Part shown: piece after piece, positions 26,241-34,678 of the stretch | Layout of the letters: every line of letters begins with the position of its first letter | Numbering within the stretch: position 1 is the stretch's first letter | Made by a program: the position numbers and the translations under genes | Notes under the pieces: generated by a model | The model's database searches: none | The model's input: the letters and a program-made list of their open reading frames with translations, nothing else | Told to the model about the DNA's origin: nothing | Assembly: GCF_014174515.1 (NCBI RefSeq) | Contig: NZ_JACJUG010000020.1 | Coordinates: forward strand, 1-64,000 | From: Mitsuaria sp. WAJ17 | GTDB lineage: Bacteria; Pseudomonadota; Gammaproteobacteria; Burkholderiales; Burkholderiaceae_C | DNA: 64,000 bases | Reading direction: 5' to 3'

Positions 26241-27493
26241 CAAGACCGCGCTACCTGCTGGGAGCGGATCCCGAGGCGCACCTGGAGGAGGTGCTGCGGC
26301 GCCTGTCCGCGCAGCCAGCCTGGCAGCCCTTCGACGAGCGCGTGCTCGCCTTCGTCCGCCGCTTCTCGCAGCGCCTGCTGACCGCGCCGGAGATCCGCCG
26401 CTTTCCCGAGCTGGCCGCGCTGGGCCACTGGTTCCGCGGCGCCCAGTTGCGGGACCTCTCCGTGCGGTATGTGCCGCAGGCTGAGGACCACCTGTTGCTG
26501 GGCCGGGGCCTGGCCTTCCACCTGGCGCCAAGCAATGTGGACTCCGTGTTCATGTACTCCTGGCTGCTGTCCCTTCTGGCCGGCAATGTGAACCTGGTGC
26601 GCGTGTCGCAGCAGCCCAGCGAGGGGCAGGACTTCCTGATCGAGATGCTACGCAGCACCCTGGACGAGGACGTGGGGGACGCCGTGCGCGAGCGCTTCGT
26701 TCTGCTGACCTACGCCCACGACGAGCAGCTCACCCGCCAGATCTCGCAGGCCTGCATGCTGCGGGTGGTCTGGGGCGGCGATGCCACCGTGCAAGCCATC
26801 CGCGCCATTGCGCTGCGACCCACCGCGGTGGAGGTCTGCTTCCCCGATCGCTTTTCCGCCTGTGCCATGCAGGCACAGGCCGTGCGGGACGCTTCGGACG
26901 AGAGCCTGGACCAGCTGGCGGCCGACTTCTACAACGACGCCTTCTGGTTTGCCCAGCAGGCCTGCTCCTCGCCGCGCCTGGTGGCCTGGATCGGCACGGA
27001 CGAGGCCGCCGAGGCCGCAGCCGCGCGGTTCTGGCCCGCTCTGGGCCGGGTGCTGGCGCGCAGGCAACTGCAGGACAGCGAGGCTGCCTGCATGGCCCGG
27101 CTGGCGGCGCGCTTCGAGTTCGCGGCCGCCGGCCTGGCACGACCGGCCGAGGGCGCAATGCCGGCGGCCGTCCTGCCCACCCGCCTGCGCCTGGAATCAA
27201 TGCTGGACGCCGAAGCCCGGGCGCTGCACTGTGGCCACGGCCTGTTCCTGGAGGTCCGGCTGCCGCAGCTCGCCGAGCTGGCCGCCCACCTCAGCGACAA
27301 GGAGCAGACCCTGGCCGTGCACGGCTTCTCCCGGCAGGCTCTGTTGGAGCTGGTCCAGGCCTTGCCGGCGCGGTCGTTGGACCGCCTGTGCCCGGTCGGG
27401 CAGGCGCTGGCCTTCGCCCCCACCTGGGACGGCGTTGATCTGATCTCGGCCTTCAGCCGCAAGCTTCTGCTGCCACCGCCATGCCACAACTGA
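26237..27493 (+). CDS. LuxC-like acyl-CoA/acyl-ACP reductase
   Basis: This 418-residue member of the LuxC acyl-CoA reductase family (PF05893, aldehyde dehydrogenase fold) has the catalytic Cys243 in FAQQACSSPRLVAW, the family signature, and the nucleotide-binding HLAPSNVDSVFMYSWLLSLLAGNVNLVR region near residue 95-122. It would reduce an activated acyl chain to an aldehyde with NADPH. It is coupled to the LuxE-like gene by a four-base overlap, and the next gene begins 13 bases before its stop. Product use is unknown. An aldehyde could serve as an amine precursor or be attached to a sugar; neither is established. Confidence 0.88.
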   Translation: MTRPRYLLGADPEAHLEEVLRRLSAQPAWQPFDERVLAFVRRFSQRLLTAPEIRRFPELAALGHWFRGAQLRDLSVRYVPQAEDHLLLGRGLAFHLAPSNVDSVFMYSWLLSLLAGNVNLVRVSQQPSEGQDFLIEMLRSTLDEDVGDAVRERFVLLTYAHDEQLTRQISQACMLRVVWGGDATVQAIRAIALRPTAVEVCFPDRFSACAMQAQAVRDASDESLDQLAADFYNDAFWFAQQACSSPRLVAWIGTDEAAEAAAARFWPALGRVLARRQLQDSEAACMARLAARFEFAAAGLARPAEGAMPAAVLPTRLRLESMLDAEARALHCGHGLFLEVRLPQLAELAAHLSDKEQTLAVHGFSRQALLELVQALPARSLDRLCPVGQALAFAPTWDGVDLISAFSRKLLLPPPCHN

Positions 27494-28263
27494 GCTGCCG
27501 ATCCGCCTCGCTGCAATGCCGGTTGACGCCTTGGGACGAGCGAGTGTTCGGCCATCGCTGTGCCGAGATCACGGCGTTGGACGTAGGTGATGCCGCGGAC
27601 CTGGGCCCGCTGCTGTCCCAGTTCAACGACTGGGCTGCGCAGGAGCAGGTGGCCTTTGCCTACGGTCGCTTTCCGCCTACGGCGCCCATCAAGGCGGCTT
27701 TCCATGAGGCCGGCTTCTACTTCGCGGAGGCGAGCTACCGTCTGCGGCATGCGCGCATCCAGCAGACGGCGGGCCTGGACTCGCTGGCCCGGCCCGGTCC
27801 GGTGCTCCAGCCGGCCCAGCCGGCCGACCTGGCCCGTGTGCAGGACATCCTCGCCGAGGACTTCCACCACGGTCGCATCCACGAGGATCCCTGGGTCGAT
27901 CCCGCGGACGCCGCGCAGCGCAACCGCAACTGGCTGGCGGACCTGCAGGCCCAGCGGCATGACATCCTCACCTACCAGCTCAAGGGCGAGGTCATCGGCC
28001 TGCATGTGCAGCGGACCGCCGCGCCGGGGCCGGGCATCGAGTGGGTGCTGACCGGCGTGAAGCGAAGCCATGCGCTGCTGGGCGTGTCCCTGTGGGCTGA
28101 GGTGATGAAATGGAACCGGGCGCAGGGCGTCCGCGAGGTTCACACCCTGATCTCAGCCGCCAATGTGCCGATCCTGAACCTTTACCGGCGGCTTGAGTTC
28201 CAGTTCGAGTCCTTGCTGATCGGATTTCACAGGCGCTATAGACATGACAAGAATCCCCTTTAA
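27481..28263 (+). CDS. WecD-like GNAT N-acyltransferase
   Basis: This 260-residue protein has the two-part layout of dTDP-fucosamine acetyltransferase WecD. An N-terminal half holds LTPWDERVFGHRCAEI; a C-terminal GNAT half has RVQDILAEDFHHGRIHEDPWV, GVKRSHALLGVSLW and the acyl-donor-binding tail LISAANVPILNLYRRLEFQFE. WecD acetylates dTDP-Fuc4N, the product of WecE, encoded next here. With an ACP and acyl-activating genes upstream, the acyl group may be larger than acetyl; this is inference. It overlaps the LuxC-like gene by 13 bases and wecE by 20 bases. Confidence 0.82.
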   Translation: MPQLSCRSASLQCRLTPWDERVFGHRCAEITALDVGDAADLGPLLSQFNDWAAQEQVAFAYGRFPPTAPIKAAFHEAGFYFAEASYRLRHARIQQTAGLDSLARPGPVLQPAQPADLARVQDILAEDFHHGRIHEDPWVDPADAAQRNRNWLADLQAQRHDILTYQLKGEVIGLHVQRTAAPGPGIEWVLTGVKRSHALLGVSLWAEVMKWNRAQGVREVHTLISAANVPILNLYRRLEFQFESLLIGFHRRYRHDKNPL

Positions 28264-29371
28264 CAAGCCCTATCTGCACGGCCGGGAGCTGGTCTACATC
28301 GCGCAGGCCGTGGCCTCGGGCAAGATCTCCGGCGATGGCATGTTCACCCGCAAGTGCCACCAGTTCTTCGAGCAGCGCTGGGGCTTGCAGAAGACGCTGA
28401 TGACCACCTCCTGCACGGATGCGCTGGAGATGTGCGCGCTGCTGCTGGACATCCGGGAGGGCGACGAGGTCATCGTGCCCTCCTTCACCTTCGTGTCGAC
28501 CGCCAATGCCTTTGCTCTGCGTGGGGCCAGGCTGGTGTTCGCCGACAGCGAGCCGGACAACCCCAACCTAGACCATCACGTCCTGGAGGCGCTGATCACC
28601 CCGCGCACCCGCGCCATCGTGGTCGTGCACTATGCCGGGGTCGCCTGTGACATGGACCCTATCCTGGCGCTGGCCGCCAGCCGCGGCATCGTGGTGGTGG
28701 AAGACGCCGCCCAGGCCATCGATTCGTACTACAAGGGTCGTCCGCTGGGAAGCCTGGGCGCGCTCGCCACCTTCTCCTTCCACGAGACCAAGAACGTCAT
28801 CGCCGGCGAAGGCGGCCTGCTGGTCATCAACAATCCCCAGCTGACGGAGCGCGCGGAAATCATCCGCGAGAAGGGCACGAACCGAAGCGCCTTCTTCCGG
28901 GGCGAGGTGGACAAGTACGGCTGGGTGGACATCGGCTCCTCCTTCCTGCCCTCCGACATCGTCTCGGCCTATCTCTATGCCCAGCTGGAGGTGCTGGACG
29001 CCATCCAGCTGCGGCGCAAGACCCTTTGGCAGCGCTACTGGGACAATCTGGCCGCGGCGCTGCCGGCCAAGGGGGTGAAGCTGCCCCTCGTGCCCGCATG
29101 GGCCAGCAACAACGGCCACATGTTTTACCTGGTGTGCGAGAGCCTGGCCCAGCGGACGGCGCTGATCGAGGCCCTGAAGAAGGCAGGCATCGACGCTGTC
29201 TTCCACTACCAGTCCCTGCACCGGAGCAAGTACTACGCCGCGAAGCACGATGGCCGCGAGCTCCCGAACTGCGACCGCTTCGCGGACTGCCTGGTCCGCC
29301 TGCCCCTGTTCTACGAGCTGCAGGACGCCGACGTGGACCGCATCTCCGAAACCGTGCTGGCGGCCCTTTGA
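28244..29371 (+). CDS. wecE: dTDP-4-amino-4,6-dideoxygalactose transaminase WecE
   Basis: This 375-residue PLP-dependent DegT-family transaminase converts dTDP-4-keto-6-deoxyglucose to dTDP-Fuc4N. It is very close to enterobacterial WecE along its length: SGKISGDGMFTRKC, VPSFTFVSTANAFALRGA, VVHYAGVACDMD, VVEDAAQAIDSYYKG, FSFHETKNVIAGEGG (PLP Lys183), REKGTNRSAFFRGEVDKYGW and VFHYQSLH. Length is standard. The rmlA/rmlB genes for its substrate are not in this window. It overlaps the WecD-like gene; the UbiA-like gene follows after 36 bases. WecE here is not linked to other enterobacterial-common-antigen genes, so its sugar probably goes to the pilin-type glycan. Confidence 0.95.
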   Translation: MTRIPFNKPYLHGRELVYIAQAVASGKISGDGMFTRKCHQFFEQRWGLQKTLMTTSCTDALEMCALLLDIREGDEVIVPSFTFVSTANAFALRGARLVFADSEPDNPNLDHHVLEALITPRTRAIVVVHYAGVACDMDPILALAASRGIVVVEDAAQAIDSYYKGRPLGSLGALATFSFHETKNVIAGEGGLLVINNPQLTERAEIIREKGTNRSAFFRGEVDKYGWVDIGSSFLPSDIVSAYLYAQLEVLDAIQLRRKTLWQRYWDNLAAALPAKGVKLPLVPAWASNNGHMFYLVCESLAQRTALIEALKKAGIDAVFHYQSLHRSKYYAAKHDGRELPNCDRFADCLVRLPLFYELQDADVDRISETVLAAL

Positions 29372-29407
29372 TCGGCTGGCGCGCAAGCCAGGGTCAGGAA
29401 TCAATCG

Positions 29408-30253
29408 ATGGAACTGCTGAAACTCATGCGCCCGCGCCAGTGGGTGAAAAACATATTCGTGCTGGCACCGCTGGTGTTTGCCGGAGCCTTCAGGAGCCCG
29501 GCCGCGCAGTGGTCGGTGCTGCAGGCTTTCGTGCTCTTCTGCATGGCCTCGTCAGCGGCCTACATCGTCAATGACATCCAGGACATCGACAAGGACCGTC
29601 GCCATCCCGTGAAGTCCAGAACGCGGCCGCTGGCTGCAGGCACGGTCTCGCTGCGGGCCGCGCTGCTGCTGCTGGGGCTCCTTTACGGCCTGTTGGCCTG
29701 GGCCTGGTGGTGGCAGCCAGGCGTGGTCAAGGTGCTCGCGGTCTACCTGGCGCTGAACCTGGGTTATAGCTTCGGACTCAAGCACCAGCCGGTGCTGGAC
29801 ATCTTCCTGGTGGCCTTCGGCTTCGTGCTGCGCGTGTACGCCGGTGCGGAGGCCCTGGCCGTGCCGGTGTCCTCCTGGATGTTCGTGACCACCCTGTGCC
29901 TGGCCCTGTACCTGGCAGCCGTCAAGCGCAGGCAGGAGCTCAGCCAGCGCGGCAGCGAGGCTCGCGAGGTGCTGCAGCACTACTCTGTCGCGCTGGTGGA
30001 CCGGTATGCCGAGATGGCCGCCATGGGCGCCCTGGTCTTCTACAGCCTCTTCGTCATGTCCAGCCGGCCCGAGTTGGTCGTGACCGTGCCCGTGGTGCTC
30101 TTCGGCCTGTTCCGCTACTGGTACGTGGTGGAGTCGCTGGAGGGCGGGGAGTCGCCGACGGATGTCCTGCTGTCTGACCTCCCCCTGCTGCTGACGGTGC
30201 TGGTGTGGATGGGCGCCTGCCTGTGGGTGCTCTGGCCCGCGGCCGGAGGGTGA
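29408..30253 (+). CDS. UbiA-family polyprenyl-phosphate phosphoribosyltransferase
   Basis: This 281-residue integral membrane prenyltransferase fold has eight to nine helices. The opening LLKLMRPRQWVKNIFVLAPLVFAG and the Asp-rich NDIQDIDKDRRHPVKSRTRPLAAG (about residues 56-80) are characteristic of decaprenyl-phosphate 5-phosphoribosyltransferase (Rv3806c group), not of quinone UbiA proteins. It would transfer phosphoribose from PRPP to a polyprenyl phosphate, the first step to polyprenyl-phospho-arabinose. A phosphatase-like gene follows after four bases, and DprE1/E2-like genes lie in the same cluster, completing the route. Confidence 0.88.
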   Translation: MELLKLMRPRQWVKNIFVLAPLVFAGAFRSPAAQWSVLQAFVLFCMASSAAYIVNDIQDIDKDRRHPVKSRTRPLAAGTVSLRAALLLLGLLYGLLAWAWWWQPGVVKVLAVYLALNLGYSFGLKHQPVLDIFLVAFGFVLRVYAGAEALAVPVSSWMFVTTLCLALYLAAVKRRQELSQRGSEAREVLQHYSVALVDRYAEMAAMGALVFYSLFVMSSRPELVVTVPVVLFGLFRYWYVVESLEGGESPTDVLLSDLPLLLTVLVWMGACLWVLWPAAGG

Positions 30254-30257
30254 GGCC

Positions 30258-30677
30258 ATGATGGACATGGCCTACCTTGTGACGCCCTTCCTGGCCTGGC
30301 TGGTGGCGGGCAGCCTGAAGTTCCTGATCAACAGCATCCGGGCACGGCGATGGGCCTTCGGCCTGATCGGCTATGGCGGCCTGCCCAGCAACCACAGCGC
30401 CATCGTCAGCAGTACGGCCGCGCTGATCGCGCTGCGCGAAGGGCTGGGGCACCCGGCCTTTGGCGTGGCCCTGACCCTGGCCTTCGTCGTGATGATGGAT
30501 GCGCGCAGCCTGCGCCGCCAAGTGGGCCGCCATGCCGAGGCCATCAACCGGCTGGCCGGGGAGGCGCCAGGCCAGGTCCCGCTGCGGACCCGCATGGGGC
30601 ACAGCGCGCTCGAGATCGTCGCTGGCGTCGCCACTGGCGCGGGCGTTGCCCTGCTGGTGTTCCATGGCCTTCGCTGA
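30258..30677 (+). CDS. Divergent PAP2 (DUF212) membrane protein, candidate phosphoribosyl-lipid phosphatase
   Basis: This 139-residue small membrane protein of the divergent PAP2 family (PF02681) has GYGGLPSNHSAIVSSTAALIALREG (with the SNHSA phosphatase-like motif) and VVMMDARSLRRQVGRHAEAIN, plus a final HSALEIVAGVATGAGVALLVF. It follows the UbiA-like gene by four bases. In mycobacteria the corresponding place holds a PAP2 phosphatase that removes the 5-phosphate from decaprenyl-phosphoryl-5-phosphoribose, so the same role is inferred here. Catalysis in this divergent family is not fully established. Confidence 0.85.
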   Translation: MMDMAYLVTPFLAWLVAGSLKFLINSIRARRWAFGLIGYGGLPSNHSAIVSSTAALIALREGLGHPAFGVALTLAFVVMMDARSLRRQVGRHAEAINRLAGEAPGQVPLRTRMGHSALEIVAGVATGAGVALLVFHGLR

Positions 30678-30697
30678 GGCCGACTAGACTGCGCACC

Positions 30698-32455
30698 GTG
30701 AATCCGACCGCCCTCATCCTCGCCGCCACCCTCCCCACGCTTCTTGCCTACAGCCTCTCGCCCTCCACGACGCTGCTGAACCAGTTGCTGGCCCTCGGGC
30801 TGTGGGGCGGCGTGCTGCTGACCCAGCAGGTCCAGACAAGCCAGGCCGGCTGGGGCCTGCTGCCGCGCAGTGCTGCGGGCCTGCTGGCCATGGCGCTTGC
30901 CGTTGTCGTTGCCGTGGCGCTGCTGGGCGTCTCACTGACGGCACTGGCCCTGCTGCCGGCGCTGGCCCTGCTGACGTCCGGCCTGCTGGTGCTGGCTGGC
31001 GCCCGCGCGGGGGCCTCGGGGCAAGGCCTGACCCTGGGGCGTGCCTTCGCCCTGGGCCTGCTGCTGGCGGGGCTGGGCGGCGCGCTGGTGTCGCTGGTGC
31101 AGGTCTTCCTGCCGGACTGGACCGATGCCGCCTGGATCGCCCGCTCGGGCATTGCCGGGCGCGCGGTGGGCAATATCCGCCAGCCCAATCACCTGGCCAG
31201 CCTGCTGCTGTGGGGCTGCATCGCAGCGGTGTGGCTCAGCGAGAGCTGGGGGCGTGAGCGCCCGGCGCTGCGCGCGCTGCTGCCGCTGCTGCTGTGGCTG
31301 TTGCTCTTTTGTGTGGTGCTGAGCGCCTCGCGCACGGGCATGTGGTTCGGCGTCGCCCTGCTGGCACTGTGGGGCGTGCTGGATGCCGCGCTGAGCCGCC
31401 AGGCCCGGCTGAGCCTGCTGATCACGCCCCTGCTGACCTACGCCTCCTGGCAGTTCATGCATTGGTGGTCCGCCGCCAGCGGCCATGCCTTCGGTGCCGA
31501 GGCGCGCCTGGCCGAGGGCGCCGGCTCCCCCTCGCGGGTGGCCATCCTGAAGAACAGCTGGGCGCTGCTGCAGCAGCATCCCTGGCGCGGCGTGGGCTGG
31601 GGCGACTTCAACTTTGCCTGGACCCTGACGCCCTTCCCCGACCGCCCGGTGGCCTTCTTCGACCACTGCCACAACCTGGTGATGCAGGTCCTGGTCGAGA
31701 TGGGCTGGCCCCTGGGCCTGCTGATGCTGGGCGGCCTGGCCTGGCTGCTCTGGCTCGCGCTGCGGGCTGCGCGGCAGGCCCGCGGCGCCGTGGCGCTGCA
31801 GCGCCGCTGCGCGCTGATGGTGGTGTTGATGATCGGCCTGCACAGCATGCTGGAGTACCCGCTGTGGTACCTCTACTTCCTGCTGCCCACGGCTTTTGCC
31901 CTGGGTCTGGCGCTGGCGGCACCTGAAGGGCAAGACCTGACCCCATCTGAGCAAGACCTGACCCCGTCAGTCATGACGCCAGCCGCAGGCACCGCGCTGC
32001 GTCAGCACCTGCTGCAGGTCGCAGGCGCGCTGATGATCGCGGGGGCCGCCTTCGCAGGCTGGGACTACCTGCACATCGTCGATATCTACCGGTCCGGACC
32101 GCGCATGGCGCCGCTGGACGAGCGCATCGCGCGGGGCCAGCGCAGCCTGCTGTTCTCCGCGAGTGCCGACTACGCTGCGGCCACGGTGCCCGCGCCCTCG
32201 CGGGCCACGCTGGATGCCGCCCGGCGCACCGGACACAACCTGATCGATGTGCGGCTGATGATCGCCTGGGCCCAGTCCCTGCATGCGGTGGGAGAGACCG
32301 ACAAGGCGCGCTACCTCGTGCAGCGTCTGCGCGAGTTCCACAGCACGGCCGCCGAGGAATGGCTGGACGAATGCGTGAACTGGCCGGCCCATGCCCTGCG
32401 GCCTTTCCAGTGCGACGCTCCGCAGCGGAGCTACCGCTACGAGGACTTCCGCTGA
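30698..32455 (+). CDS. pglL: PglL-type protein O-oligosaccharyltransferase / O-antigen ligase family
   Basis: This 585-residue inner-membrane protein has about twelve helices in the first 425 residues and a soluble C-terminus of the Wzy_C_2 kind. The signature GRAVGNIRQPNHLASLLLWG (near 150-170) and the large periplasmic loop with WALLQQHPWRGVGWGDFNFAW, FFDHCHNLVMQVLVEMGW are typical of PglL/PilO enzymes that transfer lipid-linked glycans to Ser/Thr of pilins and other proteins. The start is GTG 30698, where homology begins. A doublet of the dispersed 15-base repeat is inserted in frame near residues 411-425 (reading GQDLTPSEQDLTPS) without breaking the gene. Confidence 0.85.
   Translation: MNPTALILAATLPTLLAYSLSPSTTLLNQLLALGLWGGVLLTQQVQTSQAGWGLLPRSAAGLLAMALAVVVAVALLGVSLTALALLPALALLTSGLLVLAGARAGASGQGLTLGRAFALGLLLAGLGGALVSLVQVFLPDWTDAAWIARSGIAGRAVGNIRQPNHLASLLLWGCIAAVWLSESWGRERPALRALLPLLLWLLLFCVVLSASRTGMWFGVALLALWGVLDAALSRQARLSLLITPLLTYASWQFMHWWSAASGHAFGAEARLAEGAGSPSRVAILKNSWALLQQHPWRGVGWGDFNFAWTLTPFPDRPVAFFDHCHNLVMQVLVEMGWPLGLLMLGGLAWLLWLALRAARQARGAVALQRRCALMVVLMIGLHSMLEYPLWYLYFLLPTAFALGLALAAPEGQDLTPSEQDLTPSVMTPAAGTALRQHLLQVAGALMIAGAAFAGWDYLHIVDIYRSGPRMAPLDERIARGQRSLLFSASADYAAATVPAPSRATLDAARRTGHNLIDVRLMIAWAQSLHAVGETDKARYLVQRLREFHSTAAEEWLDECVNWPAHALRPFQCDAPQRSYRYEDFR
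31930..31965 (-). repeat. In-frame doublet of the dispersed 15-base repeat, copies B and C
   Basis: Two exact minus-strand copies of GGGGTCAGGTCTTGC at 31930-31944 and 31951-31965 lie 21 bases apart start to start, inside the coding frame of the PglL-like gene. The 21-base period keeps the frame and yields the peptide repeat QDLTPSE/QDLTPSV between a membrane helix and the soluble tail. Confidence 0.85.
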
Positions 32456-32477
32456 GCCGCGGTCGAGCCGGGAACGA

Positions 32478-32960
32478 TCAGCCCTCAGCCACCCAGTCCC
32501 CGCTCTTGCCGCCCTTCTTCTCCATCACGCGGATGCCCTCCATGACCATGCCGCGGTCGGCGGCCTTGCACATGTCGTAGATGGTCAGCAGGCCGACCTG
32601 CACGGCGGTGAGGGCTTCCATCTCGACGCCAGTCTGGCCCAGGGTCTCGACCTGGGCCTCGCAGTGCACGGTGGACGCCGCCTCGTCGATGCGGAATTCC
32701 ACCGCCACCCGGGTGATGGGCAGGGGATGGCACAGCGGGATCAACTCGCTGGTGCGCTTGGCACCCTGGATGGCGGCGATGCGGGCCACGCCCAGCACGT
32801 CGCCCTTCTTGGCGTGGCCGCCCTGGATCAGGGCCAGGGTGGCGGGCAGCATGCGGATGCGGCCGCTTGCGCGTGCGACCCGGTGAGTGACCGCCTTGGC
32901 GGACACATCGACCATATGGGCCTGGCCCTGGGCGTCAAAATGGGTGAGCGGCGAATTCAT
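32478..32960 (-). CDS. moaC: Cyclic pyranopterin monophosphate synthase MoaC
   Basis: This 160-residue molybdenum cofactor enzyme acts with MoaA to make cyclic pyranopterin monophosphate. Motifs present are [53 protein letters not shown] (active-site region, about 57-89), [30 protein letters not shown] and the terminal KKGGKSGDW. The start at the ATG (complement of 32958-32960) gives standard length. It stands alone, convergent with the PglL-like gene and divergent from the M48 protease; no other moa gene is present here. Confidence 0.97.
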   Translation of the reverse strand: MNSPLTHFDAQGQAHMVDVSAKAVTHRVARASGRIRMLPATLALIQGGHAKKGDVLGVARIAAIQGAKRTSELIPLCHPLPITRVAVEFRIDEAASTVHCEAQVETLGQTGVEMEALTAVQVGLLTIYDMCKAADRGMVMEGIRVMEKKGGKSGDWVAEG

Positions 32961-33065
32961 GGTCAGCAACACAGGCTTAAGGATTGGCTGCCATGATAGC
33001 GAGCGACCCGGCCCACCGGCCGGGCCTGCACAGAGGTTCTGACGGGCCGTGGAGAGAGGATCTTG

Positions 33066-34661
33066 GTGAAAAGAATGCATGCCGAGGCAGGGAAGTCGCC
33101 CGTGGCGAAGCGCCTGCTGGCAGCCTGCTGCGCGGGCCTGATGCTGCTGCCGGCCGCCCCCCTGCGTGCGCAGGTGAACCTGCCGGCCTTGGGCGATTCG
33201 GTGTCCGACGACCTCAGCGTCGGCGCTGAGAAGCGCCTGGGCGAGCAGATCATGCGCCAGGTCCGCCCGGATCCCGACTACCTGGACGACCCCCTGCTGC
33301 TTGAGTATGTGCAGGGTGTGTGGAGCCCCCTGGTCGAGGCCGCCCGGCGCCAGGGCAATATTGGCGACGACACCCACGAGCGCTTCGCCTGGGAGGCCTT
33401 CCTGGTCCGCGACCGCAGTGTCAATGCCTTCGCGCTGCCGGGCGGCTACGTGGGCGTCCACCTGGGCCTGATCGCCATCACCAGCTCGCGCGACGAGCTG
33501 GCTTCGGTGCTCGGGCACGAGCTCTCGCACATCACCCAGCGCCACATCGCGCGCCGCATCGTCGGCGACTCGCGCAGCAGCATGGCCGCGATGGCGGGCA
33601 TGGTGCTGGGGCTTATCGCCGCGTCCAAGGCGGGCAGCGTGGACCTGGCCAATGCCGCCATCATGGGCAGCCAGGCTGCGGCGGCCCAGGCCTCGCTCAA
33701 TTTCTCGCGCGACATGGAGCGCGAGGCCGACCGCGTGGGCTTCAACGTCATGGTGGGTGCGGGCTTCCAGGGCCTGGGCATGGTGAGCATGTTCGAGCGC
33801 ATGGACCAGGCCTACCACCTGATGGACTCGGGCGCCTACCCCTATCTGCGTTCCCACCCCCTGACCACCGAGCGGATCGGCGACGCCCGGTTGCGCCTGG
33901 GCACCGAGGCGCCTGTCGCGCTGGAAACCGTGCCGGAGCATGCGCTGATGGCCGCCCGCTCACGGGTGCTGATGGACGCGCGAGCCGAATCCTGGCGCCA
34001 GCTGCAGGGCATGGACGCCGGTGTGCGCCAGACCCTGGCTCACGGCCACGAGCAACTGGCGGCCCGCTATGCCAGCGCGCTGGCCTCGATCAAGCTGCGC
34101 GACTTCAGCCGCGCCGAGACCGCCCTGCAGCAGGCCGAGCAGCTGCAGCGCCAGACCGTGCCGGACGACGCCCGGGCCCGGCGCGACCTGGCCTTCCTGC
34201 GCGCCGAGCTGGCCCAGGCCCGCGGCGATGCCAGTGCCGGCTATCTGGCGCTGTCGGCCCTGCCTGAGAAGAGCCGGGCCGTGCTGATGATGCGCGGCCA
34301 ACTGGCGCAGATCGACAAGCAGCCGGAGCGGGTGCGGGCTGCTGCAGAGGCACTCCAGACCCATGTGAGCCTGCAGCCCGCCGACGCTGGGGCCTGGGGT
34401 CTGCTGTCGCAGCTGTGGACGCAGCTGGACCAGCCCCTGCGGGCCGTCCGGGCGCTGGGGGAGTCCCGCGCAGCCATGGGCGACCTCAATGGCGCCATCG
34501 ATCGCCTGCGCTCCGGCCTGCGCCTGTCGCGCACCCGGGACGCCGACCAGTTCGAGGCCTCCGTCATCGACGCGCGACTGCGCAGCCTGCTCTATGAGCG
34601 CCGGCAGATGCTGCTGGAGATGTACCCGCGCGGCGCGCCGCCGGGCGCTGAGCTGCCCTGA
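33066..34661 (+). CDS. Periplasmic M48 metalloprotease/chaperone with TPR tail, BepA-like
   Basis: This 531-residue exported protein has a signal peptide (about residues 1-35, ending LRAQ). The M48 domain shows [13 protein letters not shown], the zinc motif HELSH at 151-155, and the third ligand in [17 protein letters not shown] near 220, followed by SHPLTTERI. The C-terminal half (about 290-510) is helical with tetratricopeptide-like repeats ([31 protein letters not shown]). Similar architecture belongs to BepA (YfgC), which guards LptD and BAM assembly. GTG 33066 is chosen because GAGAGAGG lies six bases upstream; TTG 33063 and ATG 33075 are alternatives. Confidence 0.9.
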   Translation: MKRMHAEAGKSPVAKRLLAACCAGLMLLPAAPLRAQVNLPALGDSVSDDLSVGAEKRLGEQIMRQVRPDPDYLDDPLLLEYVQGVWSPLVEAARRQGNIGDDTHERFAWEAFLVRDRSVNAFALPGGYVGVHLGLIAITSSRDELASVLGHELSHITQRHIARRIVGDSRSSMAAMAGMVLGLIAASKAGSVDLANAAIMGSQAAAAQASLNFSRDMEREADRVGFNVMVGAGFQGLGMVSMFERMDQAYHLMDSGAYPYLRSHPLTTERIGDARLRLGTEAPVALETVPEHALMAARSRVLMDARAESWRQLQGMDAGVRQTLAHGHEQLAARYASALASIKLRDFSRAETALQQAEQLQRQTVPDDARARRDLAFLRAELAQARGDASAGYLALSALPEKSRAVLMMRGQLAQIDKQPERVRAAAEALQTHVSLQPADAGAWGLLSQLWTQLDQPLRAVRALGESRAAMGDLNGAIDRLRSGLRLSRTRDADQFEASVIDARLRSLLYERRQMLLEMYPRGAPPGAELP

Positions 34662-34678
34662 GTGCCGCGGCAGGCGCG

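Noticed and set aside
25134..27493. Bioluminescence (lux) operon
   Set aside because: Only LuxC-like and LuxE-like genes are present; there is no luxA, luxB or luxD, and the context is sugar and acyl metabolism.
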